From the NCBI GenBank assembly GCA_946887155.1, contig CAMPKM010000116.1, forward strand, positions 1 to 7,978: 7,978 bases of DNA, in the 5' to 3' direction. Source of the stretch: an uncultured Gemmatimonadota bacterium. GTDB taxonomy: Bacteria; Gemmatimonadota; Gemmatimonadetes; Gemmatimonadales; Gemmatimonadaceae. Of the stretch, positions 1 through 7,082 are shown piece after piece. The first letter of the stretch is position 1. Every line of letters starts with the position of its first letter. Below the pieces are notes generated by a model. It did not search any database. It was given only the letters and a program-made list of their open reading frames with translations, and had not been told where the DNA came from. The position numbers and the translations under genes were made by a program.

Positions 1-1161
1 ATCGGCCTCGGCTCCGTCCGGAGCCGGGTGGTCGGGGCCAACGACCGGCCGGCGACGCCTGACGAGTTGCGTCAAATGGTGGGCATGGTGGAGTCGGCGC
101 TCGTCGAGGGCGCGTGCGGCGCGTCGTCGGGACTCGAGTACACACCGGGCGCGTTCGCGTCGACGGAAGAGTTGATTGCGCTCTGTCGACCGCTGGCGGC
201 GCGACGGCTGCCGTACGCAACGCACATGCGGAACGAGGACGACCGGTTGCTCGATTCGATCGACGAGTCCATTTCCGTGGCGCGTGGGGCCCGATGTCCG
301 TTGCAGATCTCACACCTCAAGACGCAGGGACCGCGCAACTGGCCGAAGCTCGACACCGTTTTCGAACGAGTCGAATCCGCTGCGCGAGACAGGATCGACG
401 TCGCATTCGACCGGTATCCATACATCGCCTATGCGACCGGCCTGACGAACCTGTTCCCTGTCTGGAGTCGTGATGGCGGGACGGACGCCTTCCTGGCAAG
501 GCTGGCGGACACGGCGGTCTCGCCGCGCGTGAAGGCGGAAACGTTGGCCAAGGTCGATCTCATCGGCGGCTGGGAGAATGTCCACATCTCCGCCGTCCGC
601 GCGCCGGAGGACAAGGCCGCGGAAGGCAAACGACTCGGCGCCTACGCAAAATCGATCAATGCTGATCCGTACGACCTGACGGTGGCGATGCTGAATCGCA
701 ACCGTGGAAGTATCGGGATGGTCGGCTTTGCGATGAGCGAAGAGAACCTCGATCGGATCCTGGCACATCCCCGTGGCATGGTGGCGAGCGATGGCGGTTC
801 GTTTGCGATCGAAGGCCCGACGCGCAGCGGCAGCCCGCATCCACGCGGACTCGGTACGTTTCCCCGCGTGCTTGGTCGTTATGTGCGCGAACGAAAGGCG
901 CTCACGCTGAGCCAGGCTGTGCACAAGATGACCGCGCTGCCGGCGTCACGCATTCGGCTGGCTGATCGCGGCAAGTTGGGCGTTGGCCTGGCGGCCGACG
1001 TCGTGGTCTTCGATCCCGCCAGGGTCGCGGACGTGGCGACGTTCGAGCAACCCTTTCAGTATCCAACCGGGATCGATGTGGTAATCGTCAACGGCTCGAT
1101 TGCGCTGCGCGAGGGTCAACGAGGATCGCGCATGACCGGTCGCGTCCTGCGCCCTGCATGA
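1..1161 (+). CDS. N-acyl-D-amino-acid deacylase / D-aminoacylase family amidohydrolase (5' partial)
   Basis: This is the C-terminal part of a zinc amidohydrolase of the D-aminoacylase family, whose members remove the acyl group from N-acyl-D-amino acids or related compounds. The frame is open to the left edge, so the start and the first metal motif (usually HxH after PGFID) are outside the window. An internal GTG at 28 is not a credible start because family-like residues (GLGSVRSRVVGANDRPATP) run across it. Visible family landmarks are the metal-ligand histidines in ATHMR (His codon at 223) and ISHLK (His codon at 313), 30 residues apart as in characterised D-aminoacylase; the catalytic-type Asp in ASDGG (codon at 790); and the PHPRGLGTFPRVLGRYVRE segment. 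The C-terminal LAADVVVFDP stretch is the usual amidohydrolase beta-sandwich return. The ThrE-like exporter follows after 33 bases, probably as one transcript. The exact substrate cannot be told from sequence. Confidence 0.9.
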   Translation: MGLGSVRSRVVGANDRPATPDELRQMVGMVESALVEGACGASSGLEYTPGAFASTEELIALCRPLAARRLPYATHMRNEDDRLLDSIDESISVARGARCPLQISHLKTQGPRNWPKLDTVFERVESAARDRIDVAFDRYPYIAYATGLTNLFPVWSRDGGTDAFLARLADTAVSPRVKAETLAKVDLIGGWENVHISAVRAPEDKAAEGKRLGAYAKSINADPYDLTVAMLNRNRGSIGMVGFAMSEENLDRILAHPRGMVASDGGSFAIEGPTRSGSPHPRGLGTFPRVLGRYVRERKALTLSQAVHKMTALPASRIRLADRGKLGVGLAADVVVFDPARVADVATFEQPFQYPTGIDVVIVNGSIALREGQRGSRMTGRVLRPA

Positions 1162-1194
1162 GCTGGGATACTCTGCAGCGGAAATCGCTGCCCA

Positions 1195-2433
1195 ATGACG
1201 ACACTTGAACGCGCGCGGTTCATTACCGACTTCGCCCGCCGACTTCACCTGGCCGGCGTTGCGGCGTCGCGTCTCGAGGGTGCGGTGCAGTCCACGGCCA
1301 GGGCGATCGGTGTAGAGTGCCAGATCTGGTCGAGCCCGACGGGCATCCTGCTCTCGCTCGGCGATCCCGCTAACCCGAGCACCCAGCATACGCGGGTGCT
1401 GAGGCTGGAGCCGGCAGAGCCGAACCTGTCGGACCTGGTGAAGCTCGATGAAATCGCGGAGCTGGTCATCGCCGGCCGGATGGATGTCGAAGCAGCGTAC
1501 GAACAACTGCGCGCGCTCGATCGGCCAACCGCGTCGCGGGACGTGCTCTGGAGCATTATCGCGTTCGGGCTGGCGGCGGCCGCGGTGGCCGGGTTGCTCC
1601 GCACCAGCTGGATGGACGTCGCCGTCGCCGCCGCGTTAGGCCTGATCATCGGCGCGATCGCGGTACCGGCGCGCGATCGCCCGCACGTGGGAGCCGCATC
1701 CGAGGCGATTGCCTCGATCGCGGCCACCGTGCTCGCGTCGGCGTTCGCGCAGTTCGTCGCGCCGATATCGATCCAGACCGTCGTCATCGCGTCGTTGATC
1801 GTGCTGATGCCGGGACTCTCGCTGACGACCGCTGTAAACGAACTCGCGTCTGGCCAGCTCGTGACGGGTACGGCCCGTTTCGCCGGGGCCATGGTCATCC
1901 TGTTCAAGCTGACGTTTGGCAGTATCGCGGGCACACAGATCGTCAACGCGCTTGGCTGGGCCCCACGCACTGACCAGGCGATGACCCTTCCCGGATCGGT
2001 CGAAGTCATCGCGAGCCTGGCGGCGGCATTTGCGTTTGCGATCCTGTTCCGCACCAACAAGCGCGACATTCCGCTCGTGATGGCGAGCGCCGTGATGGGC
2101 TATGTGCTCACCAGGGTGGCGAGCGGGTGGTTCACGCCGTCGGACGTGGCCGGCGTGACCTTCGCCGCAGGCGTGTTCTTTTCCAGCCTGGTGATGGCGG
2201 CGCTGGCGAATCTCTATGGACGAATGGCTGGCCGACCGTCGACGCTGGTCAGCCTTCCGTCGATCATGCTGCTGGTGCCGGGTAGCGTCGGGTTCCGCGG
2301 CGTCGCGTCCATCATGGAGCGCAACTACGCGTTAGGCCTGGAAACGGGCGTCGCCGTGTTGAGCGCCCTGGTGGCGCTGATGGCCGGACTCCTCTTCGGC
2401 AGCGTGCTGGTGGCGCCGAAGAGGTATCTTTGA
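1195..2433 (+). CDS. ThrE-family threonine/serine exporter (full-length, two-domain)
   Basis: This is a 412-residue inner-membrane protein of the ThrE family. Residues 1-115 form a soluble N-terminal region with the family's opening (FARRLHLAGVAASRLE). A first membrane block (about 117-250) contains the diagnostic LMPGLSLTTAVNELASGQL at 204-222. A second block (about 268-408) contains the matching LLVPGSVGFRGVASIM at 359-374. Together these correspond to the ThrE and ThrE_2 halves, which some bacteria encode as separate YjjP and YjjB proteins. Characterised members export threonine and serine (Corynebacterium ThrE) or succinate (YjjPB), so the substrate here is uncertain. The ATG at 1195 is preceded by a weak GGAA at about 1180 and starts at the usual position for the family. 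It lies 33 bases after the deacylase stop in the same direction, which suggests co-transcription and possible export of the released amino acid. Leu148 and Leu380 use the rare TTA codon, both before Gly. Confidence 0.92.
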   Translation: MTTLERARFITDFARRLHLAGVAASRLEGAVQSTARAIGVECQIWSSPTGILLSLGDPANPSTQHTRVLRLEPAEPNLSDLVKLDEIAELVIAGRMDVEAAYEQLRALDRPTASRDVLWSIIAFGLAAAAVAGLLRTSWMDVAVAAALGLIIGAIAVPARDRPHVGAASEAIASIAATVLASAFAQFVAPISIQTVVIASLIVLMPGLSLTTAVNELASGQLVTGTARFAGAMVILFKLTFGSIAGTQIVNALGWAPRTDQAMTLPGSVEVIASLAAAFAFAILFRTNKRDIPLVMASAVMGYVLTRVASGWFTPSDVAGVTFAAGVFFSSLVMAALANLYGRMAGRPSTLVSLPSIMLLVPGSVGFRGVASIMERNYALGLETGVAVLSALVALMAGLLFGSVLVAPKRYL

Positions 2434-2456
2434 AAATCGGGGTCTGACCCCAATTT
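2434..2456. repeat. REP-like inverted repeat between convergent genes, possible bidirectional terminator
   Basis: GGGGTC (2439-2444), T, GACCCC (2446-2451) is a perfect palindrome around one base. It extends outward through one C/A mismatch to AAAT (2434-2437) and ATTT (2453-2456), giving a 23-base imperfect palindrome. It begins on the base after the ThrE-like TGA and ends on the base before the OPT TAG read from the other strand, so it fills the whole convergent gap. An RNA hairpin with a GGGG/CCCC stem could form from either strand, with AAAT on one side and ATTT on the other, so bidirectional termination is plausible. Only a short U run follows, so it is not a textbook terminator. From memory, GGGGTCAGACCCC-type palindromes recur in many bacterial genomes as REP-like elements. 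I could not check this. Confidence 0.7.
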
Positions 2457-4445
2457 CTAGTTGAGTAGCACGTTGACGATCGCGTTGCCGATCCCCACCA
2501 GCGCCGCGCCGGAAATCAGACCCGCGCAGATCGATTCGTAGCCGTCGACCCAGATGGCATGGGCGCGCGAGCCGGGAGCCGGGTTTTTCCGTGCCTGCCA
2601 CCAGAAGATCAGTGCCCCCACCCACATCGCGAAGCACGATTCCGGCGGTAGGACCACGCCCAATCCGATCGACACTGCCGAGAGCGGGAACGCGCCCTTT
2701 GACCGGATCCGCGCGACTTCGAACACGACTGCCAGGATAGCCGCGACGATCATCGAGATCACGGCGGAGGTTGGCAGGTTGCTCACGCCATTCGTGATCA
2801 GGTCCGCGACGCCCTTCCATTGAATCGCGGCCGGCATCGCGAACTGCTCGGAGATGATCGTGGACGCCGAGCGGGTGCCGTCGGGTCCGGGTGGGAGGAA
2901 CAACAGGAAGAACAACGGAACCGTCGCCAGCGTACCGGCGAAGATTCCGATGAGGTGGCCGATAGCCTGCTGCCGCGGCTTCGCGCCTAACATGTACCCC
3001 GGCTTGATATCCGAGAGCAGGTTCGACGCGTTGGACGAGATCTCGGCCGTCATCGTGGCCGGAATCAGGTTCGTCGCCGGGTTCACGCGATCGATCGCCC
3101 CCATCGTGAACTGCGTGATCTTCGACAGCGCACCGGTCGGCGTCCACGACGTGAGCGCCATCGAGTTCGTGGAAATCACGGTCAGCAGAAAGATCAGCGG
3201 CAGCGAGATGAACGCCAGGAACCAGCTGACGCCGAAGAACTGGTGCGAGACCGTCGCCCCGATGACACTGAGGATGGGCACGCCGACGAAGGAAATCCAC
3301 AGTGGGAGCTCGATGTCGTGTAGCGGATCTCTCTCTGGTGGCGCCGCCGCTTTCCTTGTGGTGAGTGTCTTGAACGCCTTCGTGAAAATCTCCGGTTTCG
3401 CAAACAGGCCAACCAGCGCGCCGACCACCATCATCGTCACGCCCCACCAGAGCGCCCACTGATTCACGATCTCGGCGCGCGTAATAGCCACCAGCGTACC
3501 GTCGGGCGCCGTGTAGGAACGGATGTCGCCACGCTGGATCATGATGGGCGCCAGCACGGCAAAGTTGACCAGCGCACCAAGCAGCACGCTCGTCGCGACC
3601 CGAATGCCCATGAGGCCACCGACGCCCAGCATCGCCGCGTCCAGCGTGAGTCGCAGGCCAAGCTGGCGAACATCGGTGCCGAGGATCCTGGGAATCCAGA
3701 GGTTCAGACTGGCGGCGGCGTTGTAGTAGTACTGGTCGAATCGCTCCTGCCAGTGCCATGGCTCGGCCATCCCGGCCCACCGGTCCATGCGGAGAATCCT
3801 GAACTGCAACAGCCGCATCCAGCCGTCGCTGGAGATGAACTGGTACAAGGCCGTAAAGCCGGCGACGATGCCTAACAGCTTCGCCCGGAACATACCGGCA
3901 TCTGCCTGGCCGGTGTACAACGCGTCGAGCACCACGCCGGCAGCGCGCCCTTCCGGGAACGGAAGCTGGTCCTCGTTGATGAACCGGCGCTTCATGGGGA
4001 ACGCGACCAGCACGCCGATACTGGAGATGATCACGTTGAAGATCATCAGTTGCCACCACGGCACGATGGTGTTCGTGACCATCATGTAGGCCGCGAGCCC
4101 GGACACGATCGGCGTCACCATGTAGCCGGACGCGGTGGCGATGGACTGCGTGCAGTTGTTCTCGAGGATGGTGAAGTCGTCGATCATTCCCGAGCGCGAC
4201 ATGATGCGGAAGATCGCGAAGGCCAGGATGACGGACGTGAGGCCGACCCCGATGGTGATTCCGGTCTTGCCCGCGATATACAGCGCGGTCGCCGACAGGA
4301 CGCCGCCGAGCAGGAATCCGGTCACGGCGGCACGAAGGGTCAACTGCGGCATGTCGCCGCGATAGACGTTGTCGTACCACCACTGATCCTTCTCGAGACG
4401 GGACCACGTCGCGACCTGTTCGTCGGTCAGTTGTTTGATCGCCAT
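2457..4445 (-). CDS. OPT family oligopeptide transporter
   Basis: This is a 662-residue, highly hydrophobic protein matching bacterial oligopeptide transporter (OPT) family proteins, proton-coupled importers of small peptides or metal chelates. The N-terminus reads YDNVYRGDMPQLTLRAAVTG (24-43), followed by ALYIAGKTG (54-62), the typical OPT opening. Further landmarks are ILENNCTQSIATASGYM (93-109), PFPEGRAAGVVLDA (162-175), DIKPGYMLGAKPRQQAIGHL (479-498) and a C-terminal glycine-rich helix ending near residue 660. Length is normal for prokaryotic members, with about 14-16 membrane segments. The ATG at 4445 is chosen because family similarity starts soon after it. The frame stays open upstream to 4577, but that extension is encoded by an 8-bp tandem repeat and gives only a repetitive LTSSRPH sequence. 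No Shine-Dalgarno sequence precedes 4445. The lipoprotein deacylase gene lies 177 bases upstream on the same strand. Codons at 2988-2990 and 3873-3875 are TTA before Gly. Confidence 0.93.
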   Translation of the reverse strand: MAIKQLTDEQVATWSRLEKDQWWYDNVYRGDMPQLTLRAAVTGFLLGGVLSATALYIAGKTGITIGVGLTSVILAFAIFRIMSRSGMIDDFTILENNCTQSIATASGYMVTPIVSGLAAYMMVTNTIVPWWQLMIFNVIISSIGVLVAFPMKRRFINEDQLPFPEGRAAGVVLDALYTGQADAGMFRAKLLGIVAGFTALYQFISSDGWMRLLQFRILRMDRWAGMAEPWHWQERFDQYYYNAAASLNLWIPRILGTDVRQLGLRLTLDAAMLGVGGLMGIRVATSVLLGALVNFAVLAPIMIQRGDIRSYTAPDGTLVAITRAEIVNQWALWWGVTMMVVGALVGLFAKPEIFTKAFKTLTTRKAAAPPERDPLHDIELPLWISFVGVPILSVIGATVSHQFFGVSWFLAFISLPLIFLLTVISTNSMALTSWTPTGALSKITQFTMGAIDRVNPATNLIPATMTAEISSNASNLLSDIKPGYMLGAKPRQQAIGHLIGIFAGTLATVPLFFLLFLPPGPDGTRSASTIISEQFAMPAAIQWKGVADLITNGVSNLPTSAVISMIVAAILAVVFEVARIRSKGAFPLSAVSIGLGVVLPPESCFAMWVGALIFWWQARKNPAPGSRAHAIWVDGYESICAGLISGAALVGIGNAIVNVLLN

Positions 4446-4450
4446 GGGTG

Positions 4451-4530
4451 CGTGAGGACGTGAGGACGTGAGGACGTGAGGTCGTGAGGACGTGAGATCG
4501 TTAGCACGTGAGGACGTGAGGACGCGAGAT
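4451..4530. repeat. 8-bp tandem repeat, about 10 units of CGTGAGGA
   Basis: Ten consecutive 8-base units run from 4451 to 4530. Units 1, 2, 3, 5, 8 and 9 are exactly CGTGAGGA. The others are CGTGAGGT, CGTGAGAT, CGTTAGCA and CGCGAGAT. After a degenerate CGCTTTATA a further CGTGAGGT occurs at 4540-4547. On the minus strand the unit reads TCCTCACG and sits directly upstream of the OPT start codon, so it is probably the transcribed leader of that gene. Because 8 is not a multiple of 3, the translated extension has a 24-base (8-residue) period. Unit-to-unit differences suggest an array that has aged or been copied unevenly. Copy number could vary between strains, as in simple-sequence loci. Confidence 0.95.
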
Positions 4531-4533
4531 CGC

Positions 4534-4561
4534 TTTATACGTGAGGTGATCATTCTGCCTG
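4534..4561 (-). promoter_or_regulatory. Possible promoter for the OPT gene (TATAAA -10-like)
   Basis: The minus strand reads TATAAA at 4539-4534, a strong -10-like hexamer in an otherwise GC-rich gap. A poor -35 match, CAGGCA (4561-4556), lies 16 bases upstream. If used, transcription would start near 4527 and the whole 8-bp repeat array would become the OPT 5' leader of about 80 bases. The -35 is weak and the phylum's promoter rules are not known here, so this is tentative. Confidence 0.25.
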
Positions 4562-4580
4562 AGGCCACAACGCCCAAACC

Positions 4581-4615
4581 CCGTGCCCCATTCTCCGTGC
4601 CCCATCAAGCCCCAT
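4581..4615. repeat. Short direct repeat CCGTGCCCCAT with 14-bp spacing
   Basis: CCGTGCCCCAT occurs at 4581-4591 and again at 4595-4605, and a shorter CCCCAT copy lies at 4610-4615. It sits just downstream of the minus-strand deacylase stop and upstream of the OPT leader repeat. It is a small low-complexity repeat of unknown role, and no stable hairpin is evident. Confidence 0.7.
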
Positions 4616-4622
4616 ACTCCAC

Positions 4623-6341
4623 CTAGCGCCTATGTCCCGGCCCTCGCACCACCACGCCCGGTTTCGCCCCGGTATGCTGGCCATTTCGCAGCACCGCCAC
4701 GCCGTTCACGAAGACGTCGCGGATTCCGGTGGATAGCCGATGCGGATTCTCGAACGTGGCGTTGTCGGTGATGGTGTTGGGATCAAAGACGATGACGTCG
4801 GCCTTGAGGCCCTGCTTCAGCACACCGCGATCGGTGATCGACAGGCGCGTGGCCACGGCGGCGCTGGCCTTGCGCACGGCGTCCTCGAGCGGGATGACCT
4901 GCTGTTCGCGCACATAACGAGCGAAGAGACGCGGAAAGTTCCCGTAGGCGCGCGGATGCGTCATGCCCCGCGCGGTGGCGGGATCCTGCGATCCGGCGTC
5001 GGTACCAAACTTGATCCACGGTTGGCGGAGCTGGAGCCGGATGTTCTCTTCGCTCATCAGGAACAGCAGCTCGCCGAGCTGGAGTTCCTCGTCCACGTTC
5101 AGGTCGATGATCACTTCGGCCCAGTCCTTACCTAATGTGCTTGCGATCTCCGACAGCCGTTTCCCCTCGAACCGCCGGTTCGCCTCCTTGCGGAAGCCGA
5201 TGACCATCACGTTCTCGGGCGTGGCGATCTCGCAGAGGTTTTCATAACCGGCGTCCCTCGCGTGCATCTCCGCTACCATGGTCGCACGGAGCGACGGGTT
5301 TTTCAGGTTCTCCATCAGCCGGCCGCCCGCGGCATACTTCGGCGGGATGCACGAGGCAAAGGAATTTCCGCCGGCGGGATACAGGTACATGTTCGCCTGG
5401 ACATCCTGACCGGCCGCGCGCGCCGAGTCGATTTTCGCGATGGCCTGCGGCATCCTGGGCCAGTTGCGGGGGCCACTGGCCTTGAGATGGAAGATCTCGA
5501 CCGGCACACCGCCTTCGCGTCCGATGCGCATGGCTTCATCGATCGCTTCCAGCAGCTTGTCGCCTTCCGATCGCATGTGCGTGATGTAGACGCCGCCATA
5601 CGGCGCCATTGCCTTGGCGGCTTCGATCAGCTCTTCGGTGCTGGCGTACGTGTTCGGCGGGTAGATCAGCGCGCTGGCGATGCCGAAGGCTCCATCGCGC
5701 ATGGAGCGCGCGACCATCGCGCGCATGGTATCGAGTTCGGCCGGCGTCAGGCGCCCTTCACCAGTGCCCTTCGCGTACACGCGCACGGTCGCGTCGCCGA
5801 TGAAGGAGCCAACGTTCTGCGCCGTGCCCCGACCCACCATGTATTCCAGCCATTTCGCAAACCCGTTCGGTCCAGTGAAGGCCGAAAGGACGCGTCGGGT
5901 AGCCGTGTCCTCCTCCGCTGCCAGAAGGCTGTCGTTCATGGGACCGAGCGAACTCCCTTCGCCGTGAATGGCGGTGGTAATGCCCTGCGTGATCATCGAG
6001 AGCCCTTTCCCATCGCCGTACATGTAGTGGCCGATGGAATGCGCCTGGATGTCGATGAATCCCGGCGCCACGACGTGTCCGGTGGCGTCGATGCGCGTGC
6101 CGGCGCGCGCCGTCCGGAACGTGCCGCGCGGCCCGATGGCGGCGATGCGATCGCCTGATATGGCGAGGTCGCCGTAGTACCAGGCCGCTCCGGTTCCGTC
6201 GACGATGCGTCCGTTCTCGATGATCGTGTCGTAGCCGTTCCCTGTCGCCGTGTTGACACCGCCGCGCGGAGCGCACGCGGCCAGTAGCAGGAGGGCGGGG
6301 AGGAAGGTGCGCAGGACCCTGATCATGGGGGAGGAGGTCAT
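4623..6341 (-). CDS. Lipoprotein D-aminoacylase-family amidohydrolase with altered metal motif
   Basis: This is a 572-residue amidohydrolase with a lipoprotein signal: a short basic start, the hydrophobic stretch FLPALLLLAA, and lipobox LAAC with Cys23, so it should be lipid-anchored in the envelope. The mature part has an N-terminal beta-sandwich (DTIIENGRIVDGTGAAW), PGFID at 93-97, metal-ligand His255 (ITHMR) and His285 (FHLK) spaced 30 residues apart as in D-aminoacylase, the Asp448 site (FGTDAG), HPRAYGNFPRLFARYVRE (462-479) and the C-terminal LKADVIVFDP return. Oddly, the usual HxH reads Gln99-Ala-His101 (IDIQAHS), and the family GNCG segment, with the bridging Cys, reads GEG (127-129). 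It may therefore bind one metal or use Glu128 instead. The ATG at 6341 is preferred. An ATG at 6326 also keeps the signal, and a TTG at 6386 adds a non-signal-like extension. It is transcribed with the VTT-like gene upstream (81-base gap) and the OPT gene downstream. The substrate, perhaps N-acyl-D-amino acids or modified peptides, is inferred. Confidence 0.88.
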   Translation of the reverse strand: MTSSPMIRVLRTFLPALLLLAACAPRGGVNTATGNGYDTIIENGRIVDGTGAAWYYGDLAISGDRIAAIGPRGTFRTARAGTRIDATGHVVAPGFIDIQAHSIGHYMYGDGKGLSMITQGITTAIHGEGSSLGPMNDSLLAAEEDTATRRVLSAFTGPNGFAKWLEYMVGRGTAQNVGSFIGDATVRVYAKGTGEGRLTPAELDTMRAMVARSMRDGAFGIASALIYPPNTYASTEELIEAAKAMAPYGGVYITHMRSEGDKLLEAIDEAMRIGREGGVPVEIFHLKASGPRNWPRMPQAIAKIDSARAAGQDVQANMYLYPAGGNSFASCIPPKYAAGGRLMENLKNPSLRATMVAEMHARDAGYENLCEIATPENVMVIGFRKEANRRFEGKRLSEIASTLGKDWAEVIIDLNVDEELQLGELLFLMSEENIRLQLRQPWIKFGTDAGSQDPATARGMTHPRAYGNFPRLFARYVREQQVIPLEDAVRKASAAVATRLSITDRGVLKQGLKADVIVFDPNTITDNATFENPHRLSTGIRDVFVNGVAVLRNGQHTGAKPGVVVRGPGHRR

Positions 6342-6353
6342 CCGGTGAGAGAG

Positions 6354-6403
6354 CGAAACGGCGAAGGTAGCGCCCGAGGGACACAACCGGCCAGACCGTT
6401 TCG
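6354..6403. repeat. 8-bp inverted repeat upstream of the lipoprotein deacylase
   Basis: CGAAACGG (6354-6361) and CCGTTTCG (6396-6403) are perfect reverse complements separated by 34 bases, in the gap between the VTT-like gene and the deacylase start. They could form a long-loop hairpin in the leader or a spaced operator pair, but an 8-bp match in an 81-base gap can easily be chance. Confidence 0.3.
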
Positions 6404-6422
6404 TCCCCGAATGCGGCCGCGC

Positions 6423-7082
6423 CTACGACTGCAACCGCTTGCGGAGTGCCCGGCCCAGGAGCACGGCGGTGACGGCGGCCAGGGCGCCTAACGCGAGCAG
6501 CAGTCGAAAATCGCGCGCGACGAAACTGGCCCCGAGGAGCGTCGTCACGATCGCGTACGGCAGCTCGGCGATCGCCAGCGCCGCGAGATAGCGCTGGAGC
6601 GGAAAGCGGGCGAGGCCCAGGACCAGGCCGGGGATCTCGGACGGCAGCGCGAGCTGGAACAGGAGGATGAACCCGAACGAGACTTCCTCGCAGATCTTCG
6701 CCTGGTAGCGATCGATCGCCCGCCCCGGGGCGAGCCAGCGCATGACGGGTTCACCGAATCGCCAGGCCAGCCCGTACGACGCCAGCCCACCCAGCATCCA
6801 CCCGGCCCACAGCAGAGCGGCGCAACCAACCGGCCCCCAGGCGTACACCGCGGCCGGAACGAGCACCGCGCTCGAGAAGAACGCCAGCATGGCGGCCAGC
6901 CCCGATAGGCCGACGAAGAGCGCCGCGCCAAGCAGTGGATGCTGCTCGATGATGCCTTTGGCGACCTCGAACACCTGCAGCACCGCGACGTGCACCGGGT
7001 CCGACCAGGCAAGAACGAGCAACGCTGCCACGAGCGCCAGCAGCAGGATGGCTCTCAGTCGGAAGGCCGGGGTCGTCGACAC
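6423..7082 (-). CDS. VTT-domain (TVP38/TMEM64, DedA-like) membrane protein
   Basis: This is a membrane protein of about 219 residues with the VTT (SNARE-associated/DedA-like) fold, a family linked to lipid or small-solute handling in the inner membrane. The N-terminal helix is at about 9-26. A hairpin-type region follows at 56-107 (AFFSSAVLVPAAVYAWGPVG, then GGLASYGLAWRFG), then a polar loop (RAIDRYQAKICEE, 121-133), the FQLALPSEIPGLVLGLARF segment (142-160), and a last helix at 192-212 ending in a basic tail. The order matches TVP38/TMEM64 proteins, but the Arg often seen before the P..P segment is Leu here. There is no ATG near the start. A GTG at 7082 is chosen because it places the first helix close to the N-terminus. 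The frame remains open to 7451, which would overlap the divergent kinase and lacks family character. A TTG at 7172 is an alternative. It is probably first in a minus-strand transcript with the deacylase and OPT genes. Confidence 0.78.
   Translation of the reverse strand: MSTTPAFRLRAILLLALVAALLVLAWSDPVHVAVLQVFEVAKGIIEQHPLLGAALFVGLSGLAAMLAFFSSAVLVPAAVYAWGPVGCAALLWAGWMLGGLASYGLAWRFGEPVMRWLAPGRAIDRYQAKICEEVSFGFILLFQLALPSEIPGLVLGLARFPLQRYLAALAIAELPYAIVTTLLGASFVARDFRLLLALGALAAVTAVLLGRALRKRLQS

Noticed and set aside
28..30. GTG at 28 as the true start of the first deacylase
   Set aside because: Family-conserved residues precede it without a break to the window edge, and the N-terminal metal motif would be missing.
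1245..2069. 274-codon open frame antisense to the ThrE-like gene
   Set aside because: It is an Ala/Ser/Thr-rich shadow frame with no motif, opposite a well-supported gene.
2332..4407. 691-codon open frame on the minus strand
   Set aside because: It is a shadow of the OPT gene in another frame: Arg- and His-rich, without domains, and running into the ThrE-like gene. High GC explains its length.
4451..4530. CRISPR-like array
   Set aside because: The units are 8 bp and directly adjacent with no spacers, and no cas genes are present.
4446..4577. Upstream in-frame extension of the OPT gene (44 extra residues)
   Set aside because: It is encoded by the 8-bp tandem repeat and gives a repetitive LTSSRPH sequence. 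Family similarity starts only after the ATG at 4445.
5262..6158. 298-codon open frame antisense to the lipoprotein deacylase
   Set aside because: Its composition is that of a GC-rich shadow frame, it has no recognisable domain, and the opposite strand carries a clear family protein.
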